A DNA stretch of 64,000 nt. Source: Semisulcospira habei. Its lineage: Eukaryota > Mollusca > Gastropoda > Semisulcospiridae. Position numbers and translations under genes: made by a program. The DNA is taken from positions 210,642,052 through 210,706,051 of the forward strand of contig BTPG01000005.1 of NCBI GenBank assembly GCA_036245525.1, read 5' to 3'. Below the pieces are notes generated by a model. That model saw nothing but the letters and a program-made list of their open reading frames with translations, had not been told where the DNA came from and searched no databases. Below, piece by piece: positions 42,521-53,917 of the stretch; position 1 is the first letter of the stretch, and each line of letters opens with the position of its first letter.

Positions 42521-42980
42521 TAAAAACTGACTGGCTTTCTGTTCTGACTGACTTTCTGTTCTGACTGACTTGGTCATATCGCATAACCAACAGAGACGAT
42601 GTAGTGTAATCATTTGAGCATATTATATATACCACCGTTCAGCTATCATGTTGGATCCATGTCCAGCTATAGTGTTTCAGGGTTACATGGGTCAACAGCT
42701 TGTTGAAACCTTAGTCCAGTTGTTGTTTGTTATTTTCTTTCAAATGGAAATCCATCGAATCGGCATCAGAATATTTAAAGGCACTTTAATTTCTATTTTT
42801 ATGCCAGACTCAGACACAAAGCGGACTACCTACGCTGTTAAACGCTGTGTCTGCTCCCCTTTGGCTAGACTGTATTCAAGACACAAACACGACGCGAACC
42901 ACCAGCGCTATAGAAGCAGAACTCATCGTACGCCTCTCGCTGTGCTTCGGGTTGTGTACCGTGCGAGTGTCATGTGGTCC
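42521..42980. other. Gene-free stretch
   Basis: A short direct repeat TTTCTGTTCTGACTGAC lies at 42535-42570. Nothing else recognised. Confidence 0.4.
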
Positions 42981-43329
42981 ATGCTAAACATCGCACATCC
43001 CGCCTTACCGAGTTATTAGCCACCAGACGCTAATCTGTCATGACCAACAGCTAGGTACTCGACTCCTATGCTAAGCATCGCACATCCCGCCTTACCGAGT
43101 TATTAGCCACCAGACGCTAATCTGTCATGACCAACAGCGAGGTACTCGACTCCTATGCTAAGCATCGCACAACCCGCCTTAACGAGTTATTAACCACCAG
43201 ACGCTAATCTGTCATGACCAACAGCGAGGTACTCGACTCCTATGCTAAGCATCGCACAACCCGCCTTACCGAGTTATTAGCCACCAGACGCTAATCTGTC
43301 ATGACCAACAGCGAGGTACTCGACTCCTG
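42981..43329. repeat. 87-bp tandem repeat, four units
   Basis: Units start at about 42981, 43069, 43156 and 43243, each with ATGCTAAGCATCGCACA, CGAGTTATTAGCCACCAGAC and GTACTCGACTCC. Nearly identical, so recently expanded. Confidence 0.93.
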
Positions 43330-43370
43330 ATGGATGAGAGGCCCGGCAGGAGCATCCGCCTGGGTACCCG

Positions 43371-43478
43371 GCAAGCGAAAGGTCCTCGGGCCGACAACGG
43401 ACGAAGCTGACACGCGCCGCACGGACTTGCGCGTGCCAGCTTCGGCCATCGTCGGCCGGAGGACCTTTCGCGCGTGCT
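43371..43478. repeat. GC-rich palindrome
   Basis: The arms of about 48 bp share CGAAAGGTCCTC/GAGGACCTTTCG outermost and CGAAGCTGACACGCGC/GCGCGTGCCAGCTTCG near the centre, with a 12-bp loop. Comparable to 37504-37609. Confidence 0.85.
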
Positions 43479-44629
43479 GGGAACCTCGCTGGTTTGCATG
43501 CTGCATGACTGGGTGGCGGACTAATCATAATTGTCTCTCCATGAGGACCTGTTGATTGAGCTGCGGCGTTCACCCACTGACCGACTAACAGGGGCGGAGG
43601 CTCATGAGGATCTTTGCAGATGAAAGGGCGCTTGCGTTTGTGTTGGGGGGGGGGGGGGGTGGGGCACGGGGGGATCAGAGAAAAACTATCCCAGCCACCC
43701 CCTCGCTAAATTACTTTTCACACCCAACTTGCTCGGCCATTCCAACCGGATGTGAGGCAATCAGCTCACGTGACCTGCTGAGCATGCCGATACGAAGAGC
43801 CTGTTTGACCAGTGTCACATCGCATCCGCGTCAAGAACTTTCTACAACGAATTGACCACTTAACTGCCGGGGCAAGGCAAACGCTCCTCATTGTCAAGAG
43901 ACATAAATCCTCATGAACCCCTGCCTCGCACTGCCGAGTGTCCATGGTGACGCGCTGTCTTGCCCACAGACCACTGCGCTTTCTCACCTCTCGCACTAAA
44001 GAGCGCGCTAGTTTGGGGAACCGGAGACCTCGGTATTCAGACAGACGTGCAAATAGTGGTCACTGGCAGGGCAAGGGGTTAACTCAAAATATCTGCAACA
44101 GGAAACATCGCGACAATAAAAAGAAAACAGCTGTCGACAGCCGATGGGTTAAACTGCAACAGCCGATGATCGTTTCTACAAGAAGATACAAGAAGATCTC
44201 CAGATATCCAGACCCAACTTGTCACTGCCAGTGCAAAGGAAAACTCAAGAAAGAAAGAAACACTCTTAAAAAGCCCAATTATAACATAATTTATTACATT
44301 TTTCGGGGGAAAAAGAAACACATTTAAAAATGACAATTACAAAACATGTTTAGTTTCAGACCGAAAATGTAATAAATTATGCTTTAATTGAATGTTTTAA
44401 ACAGTGTATCTTGCTTGGTTGGGATTTTCTGAACAACAAAAAAGCAAACATTCTCACGAGGAATTTATCACTAATATCAAAACTGGAAATGTGGCCTTCA
44501 GTATCAGAGCAGTGCGTGCGGAACACACTTCGTCAACTGTTTGTTGAAACTGAATGGCGTACATGCAGATTGATCTATCTCGAAAACTTTCGATTTCCAT
44601 CCAGATACACTATTGCTTGAAATAAATTT
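43479..44629. other. Gene-free stretch with repeat fragments
   Basis: Holds a G-rich run at 43646-43672, a half family 2 palindrome near 43895, and 44105-44222, which repeats 24275-24385. No gene seen. Confidence 0.5.
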
Positions 44630-44725
44630 GACTGATATTTCAAGAGAGGTGCCAAAATAGCTTGGCGCCTGCGGCGCCAAGCTATTGTGGCACCACTCTT
44701 GAACTAAAATGGTTGATCTATTTCC
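44630..44725. mobile_element. Palindromic MITE, family 1 variant core
   Basis: The arms AGAGAGGTGCCAAAATAGCT and its complement surround GGCGCCTGCGGCGCC. This belongs to the AATAGCTTGGCG subfamily. Confidence 0.75.
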
Positions 44726-45004
44726 TAATCTGTAATGTAGCCTTCATAAGAAAATCAGCACGTTTTAAATCAGCGTTAGGATGTAATGGGTTAGAGTGTC
44801 CGGGCGATACTACAGGCATAGATTTATCACGTGACAAGAGAGTCACGGGTAAAATATGAATTATTTATAACGGGCAGCCGTTAGAACATTACATTCATAT
44901 AAGTTTGGGTTCAGTCTGAAAATTGAAGACAGGTTCAGCGTTAGTCCACGAACTCCGTGAAATTGAATTAGTGCAAAACTGGTGTAAGTCCGATCTGCAT
45001 AATT

Positions 45005-45475
45005 GTAAGTTCAAATGTAATTATTTTCTGATGTAGAAGTGGTCTGTTTGTACATAAACCACTTTTCTTCTCCACTTTTGGCCACGTAGGGTTGAGCTGT
45101 CCAGAGTTATATCTTATCATTTGTGCCGCTTGCGCAGAACTTTGGAGTGGAAAAGTGGTCTACCTTAACCTTTTGCGTGTCGGCAGCGGTTTTAGTCGCG
45201 ATGATTCCTACAGGAACTAAGACCGATACCGTCACGCAAAGGCTTAAGGTAGACCACTTTTCATTTTATAAACTAAAACCGTTGACCTTAATTTTCGCAA
45301 AACTATGAAAGAAAAAATATAAATAAGAATTGAGACAGACCACTTGTCCTCCACGCCATTCAATTGTGAAATATCAGTAAGCGATGATCGGGTCGATATC
45401 AGCCGCCGCTGGCCCGTGAACAGACCGATGTCTGCCCGGAGACAATGTGACGTCAAAGAAATATGTACTACAAGA
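45005..45475. mobile_element. Palindromic element, family 3, copy 2
   Basis: Aligns end to end with 26375-26800, including the inverted repeat (45151-45264) and the outer flanks up to AAGAATATGAC. Confidence 0.85.
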
Positions 45476-45597
45476 ATATGACGTTATTTAGATATTAGGA
45501 GACGGAAATAATTTCATTTTATCGTCGTTGATGCAAATACATGGAATCGTTGTGTCTACCGTATTGACAAACTTTAATTTAATTGTAAGCGCCAATC

Positions 45598-45774
<177 letters not shown>

Positions 45775-46109
45775 TTTGGATTTTGTAAGTAGAGTAAACA
45801 TTGCCAAGGAAATGGCCGCTCCTGACTTGCATTTGAGTCCGTCATTTTTCTTATTCTTAGATATTTTGCATTTTATGGCCAGATTAAAGGAAGACGTTGA
45901 ATGCGTTTGTTAACCATCATTGTACCTCTTCAACTTTTTAAATAACATTTAGTTCATTTTGGAAACAAATCACCATTGAGACCAATCACTATCAATGAAA
46001 ATTTCGCGCTGACGCTGGCGTAAGTAAACCAGAATAGTCTATCTCAGCGCGATGCCATCAAACATGCTTCAAGGTATTGAAACTAGATCGCTCAATAAAA
46101 TAACCATTT
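45775..46109. other. Gene-free stretch
   Basis: Nothing recognised. Confidence 0.35.
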
Positions 46110-46298
46110 TATGAAACACGTAATTTTAACCCCACGGCCATATTTCCGAAACTTCTGGAGGCGTTGTCTTACGACAATGTACCAGTTGTAGAAGGTGGAT
46201 TGATCATGATAATTCAAAGGTAGTGCCAGATGAGCTTGAATTATCATGATCAATCTATATTCTGCTGCAGGATCCCGAGGCTGAATGAGTTAACTGAC
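46110..46298. mobile_element. Palindromic MITE, family 1, centre deleted
   Basis: Outer ends CCCCACGGCCATATTTCC and GCTGAATGAGTTAA, with both TGATAATTCAA arms, but the GGCGCC centre is lost; the left arm joins TTGAATTATCATGATCAATC directly after GATGAGC. Confidence 0.75.
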
Positions 46299-46902
46299 TT
46301 GCAATCGTGCATATAGCTGGGCTGAAGGAAGGCGTCACATTAGTTCGATAAACCACTTTCGTCTCTCTTCACATTTTTGACCGAAAGTTTAAAGCGTTTA
46401 TATTGTTGGGAACCATTACAATAAATATAAACGGTTTAAATTTGTGGATCCTTTAATTTAAAAAAAACCTGCAATCTTCTCATTAATACCGGAATGATCT
46501 TACAGTATTTTTTTTTAGTATTTACATAAGCCTGCTGTTTGTCCTGGCCCTCGGGTATGTTTAGGTCAAATTGTGATTTTCGGCACGTTTTTAGAATTAT
46601 CTTTAAAACAGTTAAACACCATTGATTTTTTTTTTTTTACTTAAATAAATGAAGAAAACCTCGCATTAATACCTGAATAAATTTTCAGATACAGTATTGA
46701 TGTGCGCCGGCTCTCGGGAGTGCGGTGGCTCAAAGGATCTCTGCCTCGTGCTGCTACCAATTTGTATATATGTTCCTAGGACGGTTGTGATTGATGGCCG
46801 TTACATGAATACAGATTTCAGAAACAATTATAATAAGCGTGCAATTGAAGGGTAGGGGTTAATGTATAGAGCAAATGCTGGAACAAAGTCAAGATGAGCT
46901 TT
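46299..46902. other. Gene-free stretch
   Basis: AT-rich with a half family 2 palindrome near 46735. No gene seen. Confidence 0.4.
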
Positions 46903-47003
46903 TACCCCTTTGCGTGTTGGTAGCGGTTTGAGTCGTGATGAGTCCAACAGGAATTCCAACAGGAATCATCGCGACTAAAACCGCTACCGACACGCAAAGG
47001 GTT
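46903..47003. mobile_element. Palindromic element, family 3 core
   Basis: The arms ACCCCTTTGCGTGTTGGTAG and CTACCGACACGCAAAGGGTT, with the inner GTCGTGATGA/TCATCGCGAC. Only the inner core of the family is present. Confidence 0.8.
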
Positions 47004-47272
47004 ACGGTACAAGCTATGGCATTGTTTAGGCGCTGAGAAAACGTATTTTGTGTCCAGTAGTTGCATTGCGTTGTTTTAAAGCGTGAAGCTGTGCGTTCTA
47101 GTTCTGGTTTTGTCTACAGCGTGAAAATGTAGTTTGTGTTTATCTAAGTTGTTTCGATTTGTAAAAACTTGCGTCTAAAAACCTGAATCGTCTCCCCTTC
47201 TTCGCCTGTAAGCAAAGGAGTACAGGTTCAATGCTTTTTTTGGTCTATCGATCTACGACATTATAAGTTATT

Positions 47273-47412
47273 GTTAGCAGAGTTTTGCTACATGGATCCT
47301 TGTTAGCCTGAGGGAGGTCAAAGAAACCATTGTACCACGAAGGCCGAAGTGTACAATAGTTCCTTTGACCTCCCGAAGGCCTACAATGGTCCGAGCAGTA
47401 AGCCCCTGCTAC
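47273..47412. repeat. Inverted repeat
   Basis: The arms GTTAGCAGAGTTTTGCTAC...GGGAGGTCAAA and TTTGACCTCCC...CCCCTGCTAC are imperfect complements of about 65 bp. Related to 39048-39125. Confidence 0.7.
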
Positions 47413-47929
47413 CAATAACGTATTTGTTTTCATTCCAACACTCTAGCGTCAGAAAGAGGACTTCAAAAAGTCCGCCATTAGTCGCTACAAGAGTTTTTGT
47501 AGCGAGGTCATATGGTACGGTTTGCGCTAAAGGGATTGGTCGTGTGACGTAGAGATGAAAAGAATTTGTTTTGTACCAGGTAAATGTTTAGTTGTTCGGC
47601 GCAAAGCTGCTTGTCTACTATCTATGTGCTTTCTTAGATACCAACTGCATGCATATTCTAGTAAAGGCCGCATCAATATACAAAGCAGATTCACAAATAC
47701 TTGTCTGTCTTTGCAGTCAATAATCAGTCTATTGTTTCACAAATCATATTGGCCATATTTGCAATATTAATAAAGTAAGTGACACATTTTAGATTCTCAT
47801 CAAATGTAACCCCGAAGTCTTTTTCACCAGCAGGCGTTTTATTTCCTTTCGAACATTGTTATATTCCATAAATGAGTTTGGAAAGAAAAGTTCTTTCTCG
47901 TGTGCAATATACCACGTTAACCCTACACT
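47413..47929. other. Gene-free stretch
   Basis: Nothing recognised on either strand. Confidence 0.35.
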
Positions 47930-48145
47930 GCCGAGAACACGCGAACACGATCCAAGTGCAAGAGACAGAGATCCTCATGAGCCCCCGTGACTGCGGTAAG
48001 TTAGTGCGACTGCGGGGCTCATGAGGATCTATGCCTCTTGCTGAGACCAATTTGTCTCCATGGTTCCTGCACGTTTTCGGCTTTTGGTTGTTGAATAAAC
48101 ACAGATTTCAGAAACAACAATGCACGTAGTGTGACAGGGAAGGGG
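47930..48145. mobile_element. Palindromic element, family 2, long form
   Basis: The inner arms CAAGAGACAGAGATCCTCATG and CATGAGGATCTATGCCTCTTG, plus outer TTAACCCTACACTGCCGAG and GACAGGGAAGGGGTTA. This shows the whole element is about 215 bp, ending in short TTAACCC/GGGTTA-like inverted termini. Confidence 0.75.
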
Positions 48146-48383
48146 TTACGTTTCTTATGAAAGATTGTCACGCTGCTTACACTTCCCTTTCCTGTTGCCC
48201 TGTGGTCTTGTAAACTTATCGCGCCATACGGTTCATATTCCTGCTGTTTGGAACTGTCCCTTTACGATTTCCGTGCAGTTCAAAAGACGGATCGACCATG
48301 ACAGTATAAGGACGAGTACACTTTGGCGCGTAAGTTCTAGGGTGGTGCCAGAAAGGCGCCGCGCCTCATGTGCCAGGCTCTCC

Positions 48384-48545
48384 TGACACCATCCTTATAT
48401 CATGGTCCACTCATATCTGGTTGCAGTGTTCACGACTTGACACCATCGTTAGACCATGGTCCATTCATATCTAGTTGCAGTGCTCACGACCTGACACCAT
48501 TATGAGACCATGATCCACTCATATCTGGTTGCAGTGTTCACGACC
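48384..48545. repeat. 54-bp tandem repeat, copy B
   Basis: Three diverged units (CTGACACCATCCTTATATCA and variants) compared with about six in copy A. Confidence 0.88.
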
Positions 48546-48549
48546 TGAA

Positions 48550-48895
48550 TGATTTAAGCATTAACCCATGTAGCCCCAAAACACTACACCAGTAGATCGA
48601 TCGACCATGATAATTCAAGGGTAGTGTCAGATTAGCTTGGAGCCGGATATCGCCAACCTAATCTGGCGCTATCCTTGAATTATCATTGTAGATCCATCTC
48701 CTGCAACTGGTACATTGTCCTTAGGTGGCACCTTCGACATTTACAATTCGACCTTAGGGCTAAGTGAGTTAAGCCTCTCGGTACCAAGGCATTGTAGCAC
48801 CACCCTTGATCGTGAAACTTCAAGGATAATGCCAGATGAGCTTGGCGCCCTGAAAGCTCCCTTGAATTATCATGATTGATAGCTTGTTGTAGTTT
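48550..48895. mobile_element. Two palindromic MITE-like elements at receptor B 3' side
   Basis: 48560-48775 matches the MITE at 4900-5133. 48785-48885 matches 5140-5262 but lacks most of the right arm. Confidence 0.75.
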
Positions 48896-48906
48896 TTATG
48901 ACTGAG

Positions 48907-51684
48907 TTAATCATTTTGCAGCACTTCATTGAGAGCCAGCCTCATGCGGCGCCAGAAGGAGTCAACAGCGTCAGCGTCATCCGCCCACTCGATGTAGGTC
49001 GTGGTTTTCATCACCGCCATCATGGATGGTGTCAGGTCACGTGGCGGGATGTCCTCCAGAATGACAACGATCAGCGCGTCCTCGGTGTCCATGGCGTGAG
49101 ACAGACACAGCTGCAGCTCGAACTGGCACCATTGGCTGTCCACAAACGCTTTAGAGAACAGCATCAGCATCTTCTTGCTGGAGTTGACGCATCCCATAAT
49201 GTTTTCCACGACAGGGCAGCCAAGGATGAAGTCTCGCTGGTGAATACACAGCTTCAGTCCCATCCTCCTTTCAAGGCAGGGAATGAGGTGGTCACGGACC
49301 CAGAGAAAGTCCTCGCTGTCGTAGGACACAAAGACGTCGTACTCAAAGTGATTTTCCCGCAGACGCCGCAGTCTGTCGCCTGGAGCCCGGAACGCCTCGT
49401 ACAGCACCAGGCGGATGTGCCAGCGGTAACTATAGAGAAAAGTCAAAAGACTCATCCCGATGAAAATCAGAGAGATTGTGGCGATGATAAACTTGCTGGT
49501 CTCTGGACTCAGCAGGCAGGCTTGTTCTTGCATGAAGAACGACTGTACTGTGGTATCAGGCAGGTTGCCGCAAGTGTACTCAGACGAGTTGTGAGCAAAG
49601 AGAGAGGGATTGGTGAGGAGCCACTTTTGAAACCACAACACCTGACACGAGCAGTCCAACGGGTTTCCACTCAGATCAACACGCTGCAGCCTAAGGCGCG
49701 TGGTCAAAGAGAACATCGATTCCTTCACGACCGTTATTTTATTGAAGCTGATATCGATGATTTTTAGGTTAGCCAGGAGCTGGAAAACATCATCAGGCAA
49801 GAAAACCAGATTGTTACTGCTCATGTCAAGTATCTGAAGGGACTTTAAACCTCGGAACATACCGACAGTGACAAAGTAAATCCCCGTGGATCTCAGCGAG
49901 AGCACTGTGAGGTGAACCAGACGACCAAACAGCTGATGGAACCGTTCCTCAATCATACCTTTAAAATCGTTGTGATCAAGTGACAGGTATGTTAGATTTG
50001 GACAGACAGAAAAACAGTCAGCATCGACGTAAGATTGCAAAAATGCGAAAGCACTTCCGTCTAATATGAGTGTTTTCAAATGCTGATTTCTGAAAACGTA
50101 TGTGGTAATGCCTCTAAAAAAAACAGTGTCCTTCTGGTTCGATACATCCAGAGTCTCAAGACGTCCAAAGCTATCATCGGCAAATGACGAATCTTTGAAG
50201 AGCATACTATTATGGCCAAGGTTTAGCGACTTTATACTCGGCAAGCACATTGGTGTTCCCATGTTAACATTGAAGTCGGTCAACATATTTCGGGAAATGT
50301 CTAGCGTATCTAAAAAAGGAAACATTGATATTGACGGATTTGTATTATGACACGTCTGTGGCGTAAACGATTGTAACTGGTTCCCTCGCAATGTCAAGAC
50401 CTGGAGTAGGGAAGATCTGCCTGCTTCGTATGGCAGACTAAAATTAACATACTCTAATCTGTTGTCGCTAAGGTCAACTTTGATCAAGCTCAGCGAGATG
50501 TTACCGTTATATCTTTCACATTTTGTACCTCTATGCATGATGAGTTCCTGCAGTGACAGGATGGAAAGAATGCTGGGCAGATCGGCACAGGGCACGGCGT
50601 TGTAGCTCAGGTTAAGGTACGTCAGGTTTGGCAGCAGATGGAGGGCATGATAGTCTGTGATGACATGTTTTACTTTTTTTTCTTTTGTAAATTTATCTAT
50701 TCTGGCAAGATGCAGACGCCTGAGTCCATTGAAAGGAGATAAACACGTCAGATTGAGTTTCTCGAACGCCGAGTTCCAACTGATTTCCAGTTTGTGCAGT
50801 CTAGGTACAGTTGTTTGTATGTTGATGTCACAGAAAGCTGAACAGCCTGAAACATTCTTCAACAACAACACCTCCAGCGAAGGGATGGTGAGAACTGCCC
50901 GCAGACCGTCACAAGACAGCGTACCGCTGCTCATGCCAAGGTAAGTCAGATTTAACAGGTTGTGGAGTGACTGGCTATTGAACATTGTGGTGGAGAAATG
51001 TCTTTCAGCAAAAATGTCAAATATAACCAGCTTTTTTAGTCCGGAAAAGAACAGAAACCACGTGAAATTTAAAGTGCGAAGACGGTTGTAGTTAAAGTCC
51101 AGTTCCTGCAATCTGGGCATGGGATGCTTTATGCTGATGTCGTCCACATTGACATGTTTTACAGACTCTACTAGTTCCAGCTTCTCCAGAGTCGGAATGT
51201 TGAAAACAACAGATGCAGCGTCAGCTGTCAAATTGTTGTCATAGAGGTTAATGTAAGTCAAGTTTTTTAAGTGGCTGAAGGCGCCTGGGCTGATAGAGTG
51301 AATGCCGTTGTGTTGCAGATAAAGTCTAATCAGACCGGTGACGTTTGTGAAAAAATCGAAGGAAATGTTGGGGATATCCATGTAAAGAACACGAAGAATT
51401 GTGACGCCAGGCGGCATTTGTGGGATGTAGGAAAATGACCCGGTGTAACGACACTCAGCTTTAGCCCCCTTACATTGGCAGTATCCGTCTCCACATGAGT
51501 ACCACGAGCTCTCCCCCAGTGCTGGAAGAAGTTGTGTCTCTCCCTCTGCAGAATGAAGTTTTCTGTTTACGTCACGCACCCTGTGATGTAACTTCTTGCT
51601 GACGTCACGGGCGGATGAACGTTCGGTGGCATTCAGGGCAAGAACGGTTGTCACACAGAGGCAGAAGTAGCAGAAGCCCGACAT
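48907..51684 (-). CDS. Toll-like receptor B (single-exon)
   Basis: A 925-residue paralogue of receptor A with the same architecture. Signal peptide about 1-17 (MSGFCYFCLCVTTVLALNA). N-terminal cysteine cap (CGDGYCQCKGAKAEC) and about twenty leucine-rich repeats. One C-terminal cap (NPLDCSCQVLWFQKWLL), a transmembrane helix (FIIATISLIFIGMSLLTFLY) and a TIR domain with YDVFVSYDSEDF. The box 2 variant is again RDFILG, with Leu821 at the usual BB-loop proline. Most changes from receptor A fall in the leucine-rich repeats, whereas the TIR domain is almost identical, as expected if ligand recognition diversifies. The frame is intact. The ATG at 51682-51684 lies at the edge of the 28-bp repeat array. 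Confidence 0.95.
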   Translation of the reverse strand: MSGFCYFCLCVTTVLALNATERSSARDVSKKLHHRVRDVNRKLHSAEGETQLLPALGESSWYSCGDGYCQCKGAKAECRYTGSFSYIPQMPPGVTILRVLYMDIPNISFDFFTNVTGLIRLYLQHNGIHSISPGAFSHLKNLTYINLYDNNLTADAASVVFNIPTLEKLELVESVKHVNVDDISIKHPMPRLQELDFNYNRLRTLNFTWFLFFSGLKKLVIFDIFAERHFSTTMFNSQSLHNLLNLTYLGMSSGTLSCDGLRAVLTIPSLEVLLLKNVSGCSAFCDINIQTTVPRLHKLEISWNSAFEKLNLTCLSPFNGLRRLHLARIDKFTKEKKVKHVITDYHALHLLPNLTYLNLSYNAVPCADLPSILSILSLQELIMHRGTKCERYNGNISLSLIKVDLSDNRLEYVNFSLPYEAGRSSLLQVLTLRGNQLQSFTPQTCHNTNPSISMFPFLDTLDISRNMLTDFNVNMGTPMCLPSIKSLNLGHNSMLFKDSSFADDSFGRLETLDVSNQKDTVFFRGITTYVFRNQHLKTLILDGSAFAFLQSYVDADCFSVCPNLTYLSLDHNDFKGMIEERFHQLFGRLVHLTVLSLRSTGIYFVTVGMFRGLKSLQILDMSSNNLVFLPDDVFQLLANLKIIDISFNKITVVKESMFSLTTRLRLQRVDLSGNPLDCSCQVLWFQKWLLTNPSLFAHNSSEYTCGNLPDTTVQSFFMQEQACLLSPETSKFIIATISLIFIGMSLLTFLYSYRWHIRLVLYEAFRAPGDRLRRLRENHFEYDVFVSYDSEDFLWVRDHLIPCLERRMGLKLCIHQRDFILGCPVVENIMGCVNSSKKMLMLFSKAFVDSQWCQFELQLCLSHAMDTEDALIVVILEDIPPRDLTPSMMAVMKTTTYIEWADDADAVDSFWRRMRLALNEVLQND

Positions 51685-52285
51685 TGTTAAGCAGTGTAAT
51701 ATCAGAGAATGTTGATAAGCAGCGTAATATTAGAGAAAGTTGTTAAGTAGTGCGATATCAGAGAATTTTGTTAAGCAGGTAGTATCAGAGAATGTTGTTA
51801 AGTAGTGTAATATCTTGGAATGTTGCTAAGCAGCGTAATATCAGAGAATGTTAAGCAGTGTAATATCACAGAATGTTGGCACGCATTGTAATATCAGAGA
51901 ATATTGTTAAGCAGCGTAATATCAGAGAATGTTAAGCAGTGTAATATCAGAGAATGTTGTTAAGTAGCATAATAATAGAGAATGTTGTTAAGCAGTGTAA
52001 TATCAGAGAATGTTGTTAAGCAGTGTAATATCACAGAATGTTGGTACGCATTGTAATATCAGAGAATATTGTTAAGCAGTGTAATATCAGAGAATGTTGT
52101 TAAGCAGCGTAATATCAGAGAATGTTAAGCAGCGTAATATCAGAGAATGTTAAGCAGTGTAATTTCAGAGAATGTTGTTAAGTAGCATAATAATAGAGAA
52201 TGTTGTTAAGCAGTGTAATATCAGAGAATGTTGTTAAGCAGTGTAATATCAGAGAATGTTGTTATGCAGTGCAATATTAGAGAAT
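51685..52285. repeat. 28-bp tandem repeat at receptor B 5' side
   Basis: More than twenty units of 25-28 bp with the same core as at 8078-8569. Here the array is uninterrupted, which confirms LINE A1 as an insertion in copy A. Confidence 0.93.
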
Positions 52286-52985
52286 GCTGTCCATGTCATT
52301 CACATACAGGATAACTCCATCCCAGTTAACTGCGTGGAACTGAAAATGAAAACAAAATAAACATTTTCTTGCGTTTACTAGAAAGGCTTCGCTAAAAGAA
52401 GATTAGATTGCATTTCTATGCATTTGTGAGCTGGCCTTTGAGTTTGGGCGTTGAGCCTTAAAGTCCAGAATCACATACCAGCACACAAGTATAATTGTAC
52501 ATGTAGAATACGTCGGGTGGAACTATTGTCGTTTGTGATTAACTCATTCATCCCCGACACACCACACACGATAGGGATCGACCACCGCCTCCAAGCTGTT
52601 CTGACACCACCCTTGAACTATCTTGGTCAATCTGTCTCCTGAATTCTAATACAGTCTTCAGATGACAACTCCAAAAGTAGGGTTTTCGACACTGGGGCAC
52701 AATGAAAATAAAGTCCAACAAAACTATCAAAAAATTTGTCGGGTGAAATTTGTCACGTGCTCGTGACAAATTGTAACAAATCACCATGTTCCGTTGGCTG
52801 TAACTTAAGCACCAAAGCAAGCAATCACACGTGTAAAGCTCAGAGAACATACGTAGAATGGGATATCGTCTGATCTACGCAATAAAATGCTTCTTAGTAC
52901 ATTCATCCCGAAAACAAACACTAATACAATCAAATTACGTAAACAGAACAAACAGATGAATACACACCAAGTTTGCTGCAGATAT
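52286..52985. other. Receptor B upstream region shared with copy A
   Basis: Aligns with 12613-13305, including the half MITE at about 52540-52695. No gene. Candidate promoter region by position only. Confidence 0.5.
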
Positions 52986-53917
52986 TTTGTAATAACAAGT
53001 TACCAATCTGTTAATAACATTTTTTTTTATAATGTGCCCATGTGGGTCAAATGGTTGTTGTGATGCATCTAGTGTGGTAGTGTAGCGTCTGTGCTTGTCG
53101 CTCTCGCTTTCAGCTCCCACCGCTGGCTAGCAGTTTTGCGAAAAGGGGAGCAGAGTATGTCAGTCTCTCCCTGCCAGTACACAGCCTCTCCAACAACAAG
53201 CCTCATGTAGTGTCTCCTCGTGACGACTCACGGTAACCGAGCACCTTATGGACTCGGCCTGAACTACAGGGGACTCGGAGGAGGTCTGGCCCCCAGACAT
53301 GCGGCACGCAGGCCCATCGATATGTGGACAAGCCCTGATGCCCATGAACCAGATCCCCAGGTATGGATAAATAGCCCCACTGCTTTGTGGGTGCCTTGGG
53401 AGAGGCAAAGGCTAGGGGAGTAAACCCTATACAAATCCGGGCAGAGATGCTCGATAGCCTTGGTTGGCAGATCTCCTTCGAGAAGGAAAACTCCGAGGAA
53501 ATACCTGAGTAGATGGGACTCGTAAGCCTTGGTCGGCAACCCATCTAGGAGAAGGACACTCCAAAGCCAAACCATCCTGTGCTCCCAGGAAAAGCCTTTT
53601 GACCAGAAGTTAAGGGTGAGGTAACCCCGACAGAAACCCCGAGTGCTGAAGACGGAGGTACTGGGCTGCACAGCGCACTCTAATAAACCACAGCACCACG
53701 CATATACAGCCATATGACACTTGGAGATGGATTCAACAGAAATGGTGCTCGCCCTGTGGAGTCTCACCAGGCAGGTGCAGTACCGGGCTCTGCGCCTCTT
53801 CGGAGCCCACCCCCAGCGACTGGAGGAACTTCCCGACCGTCTCGAGGAGCCAGGGGACGGTGAAGTAGGGCGACTGGCCAGCGAAAAAACAAGACCAGAG
53901 ACAAAGAAAAAGCCAAT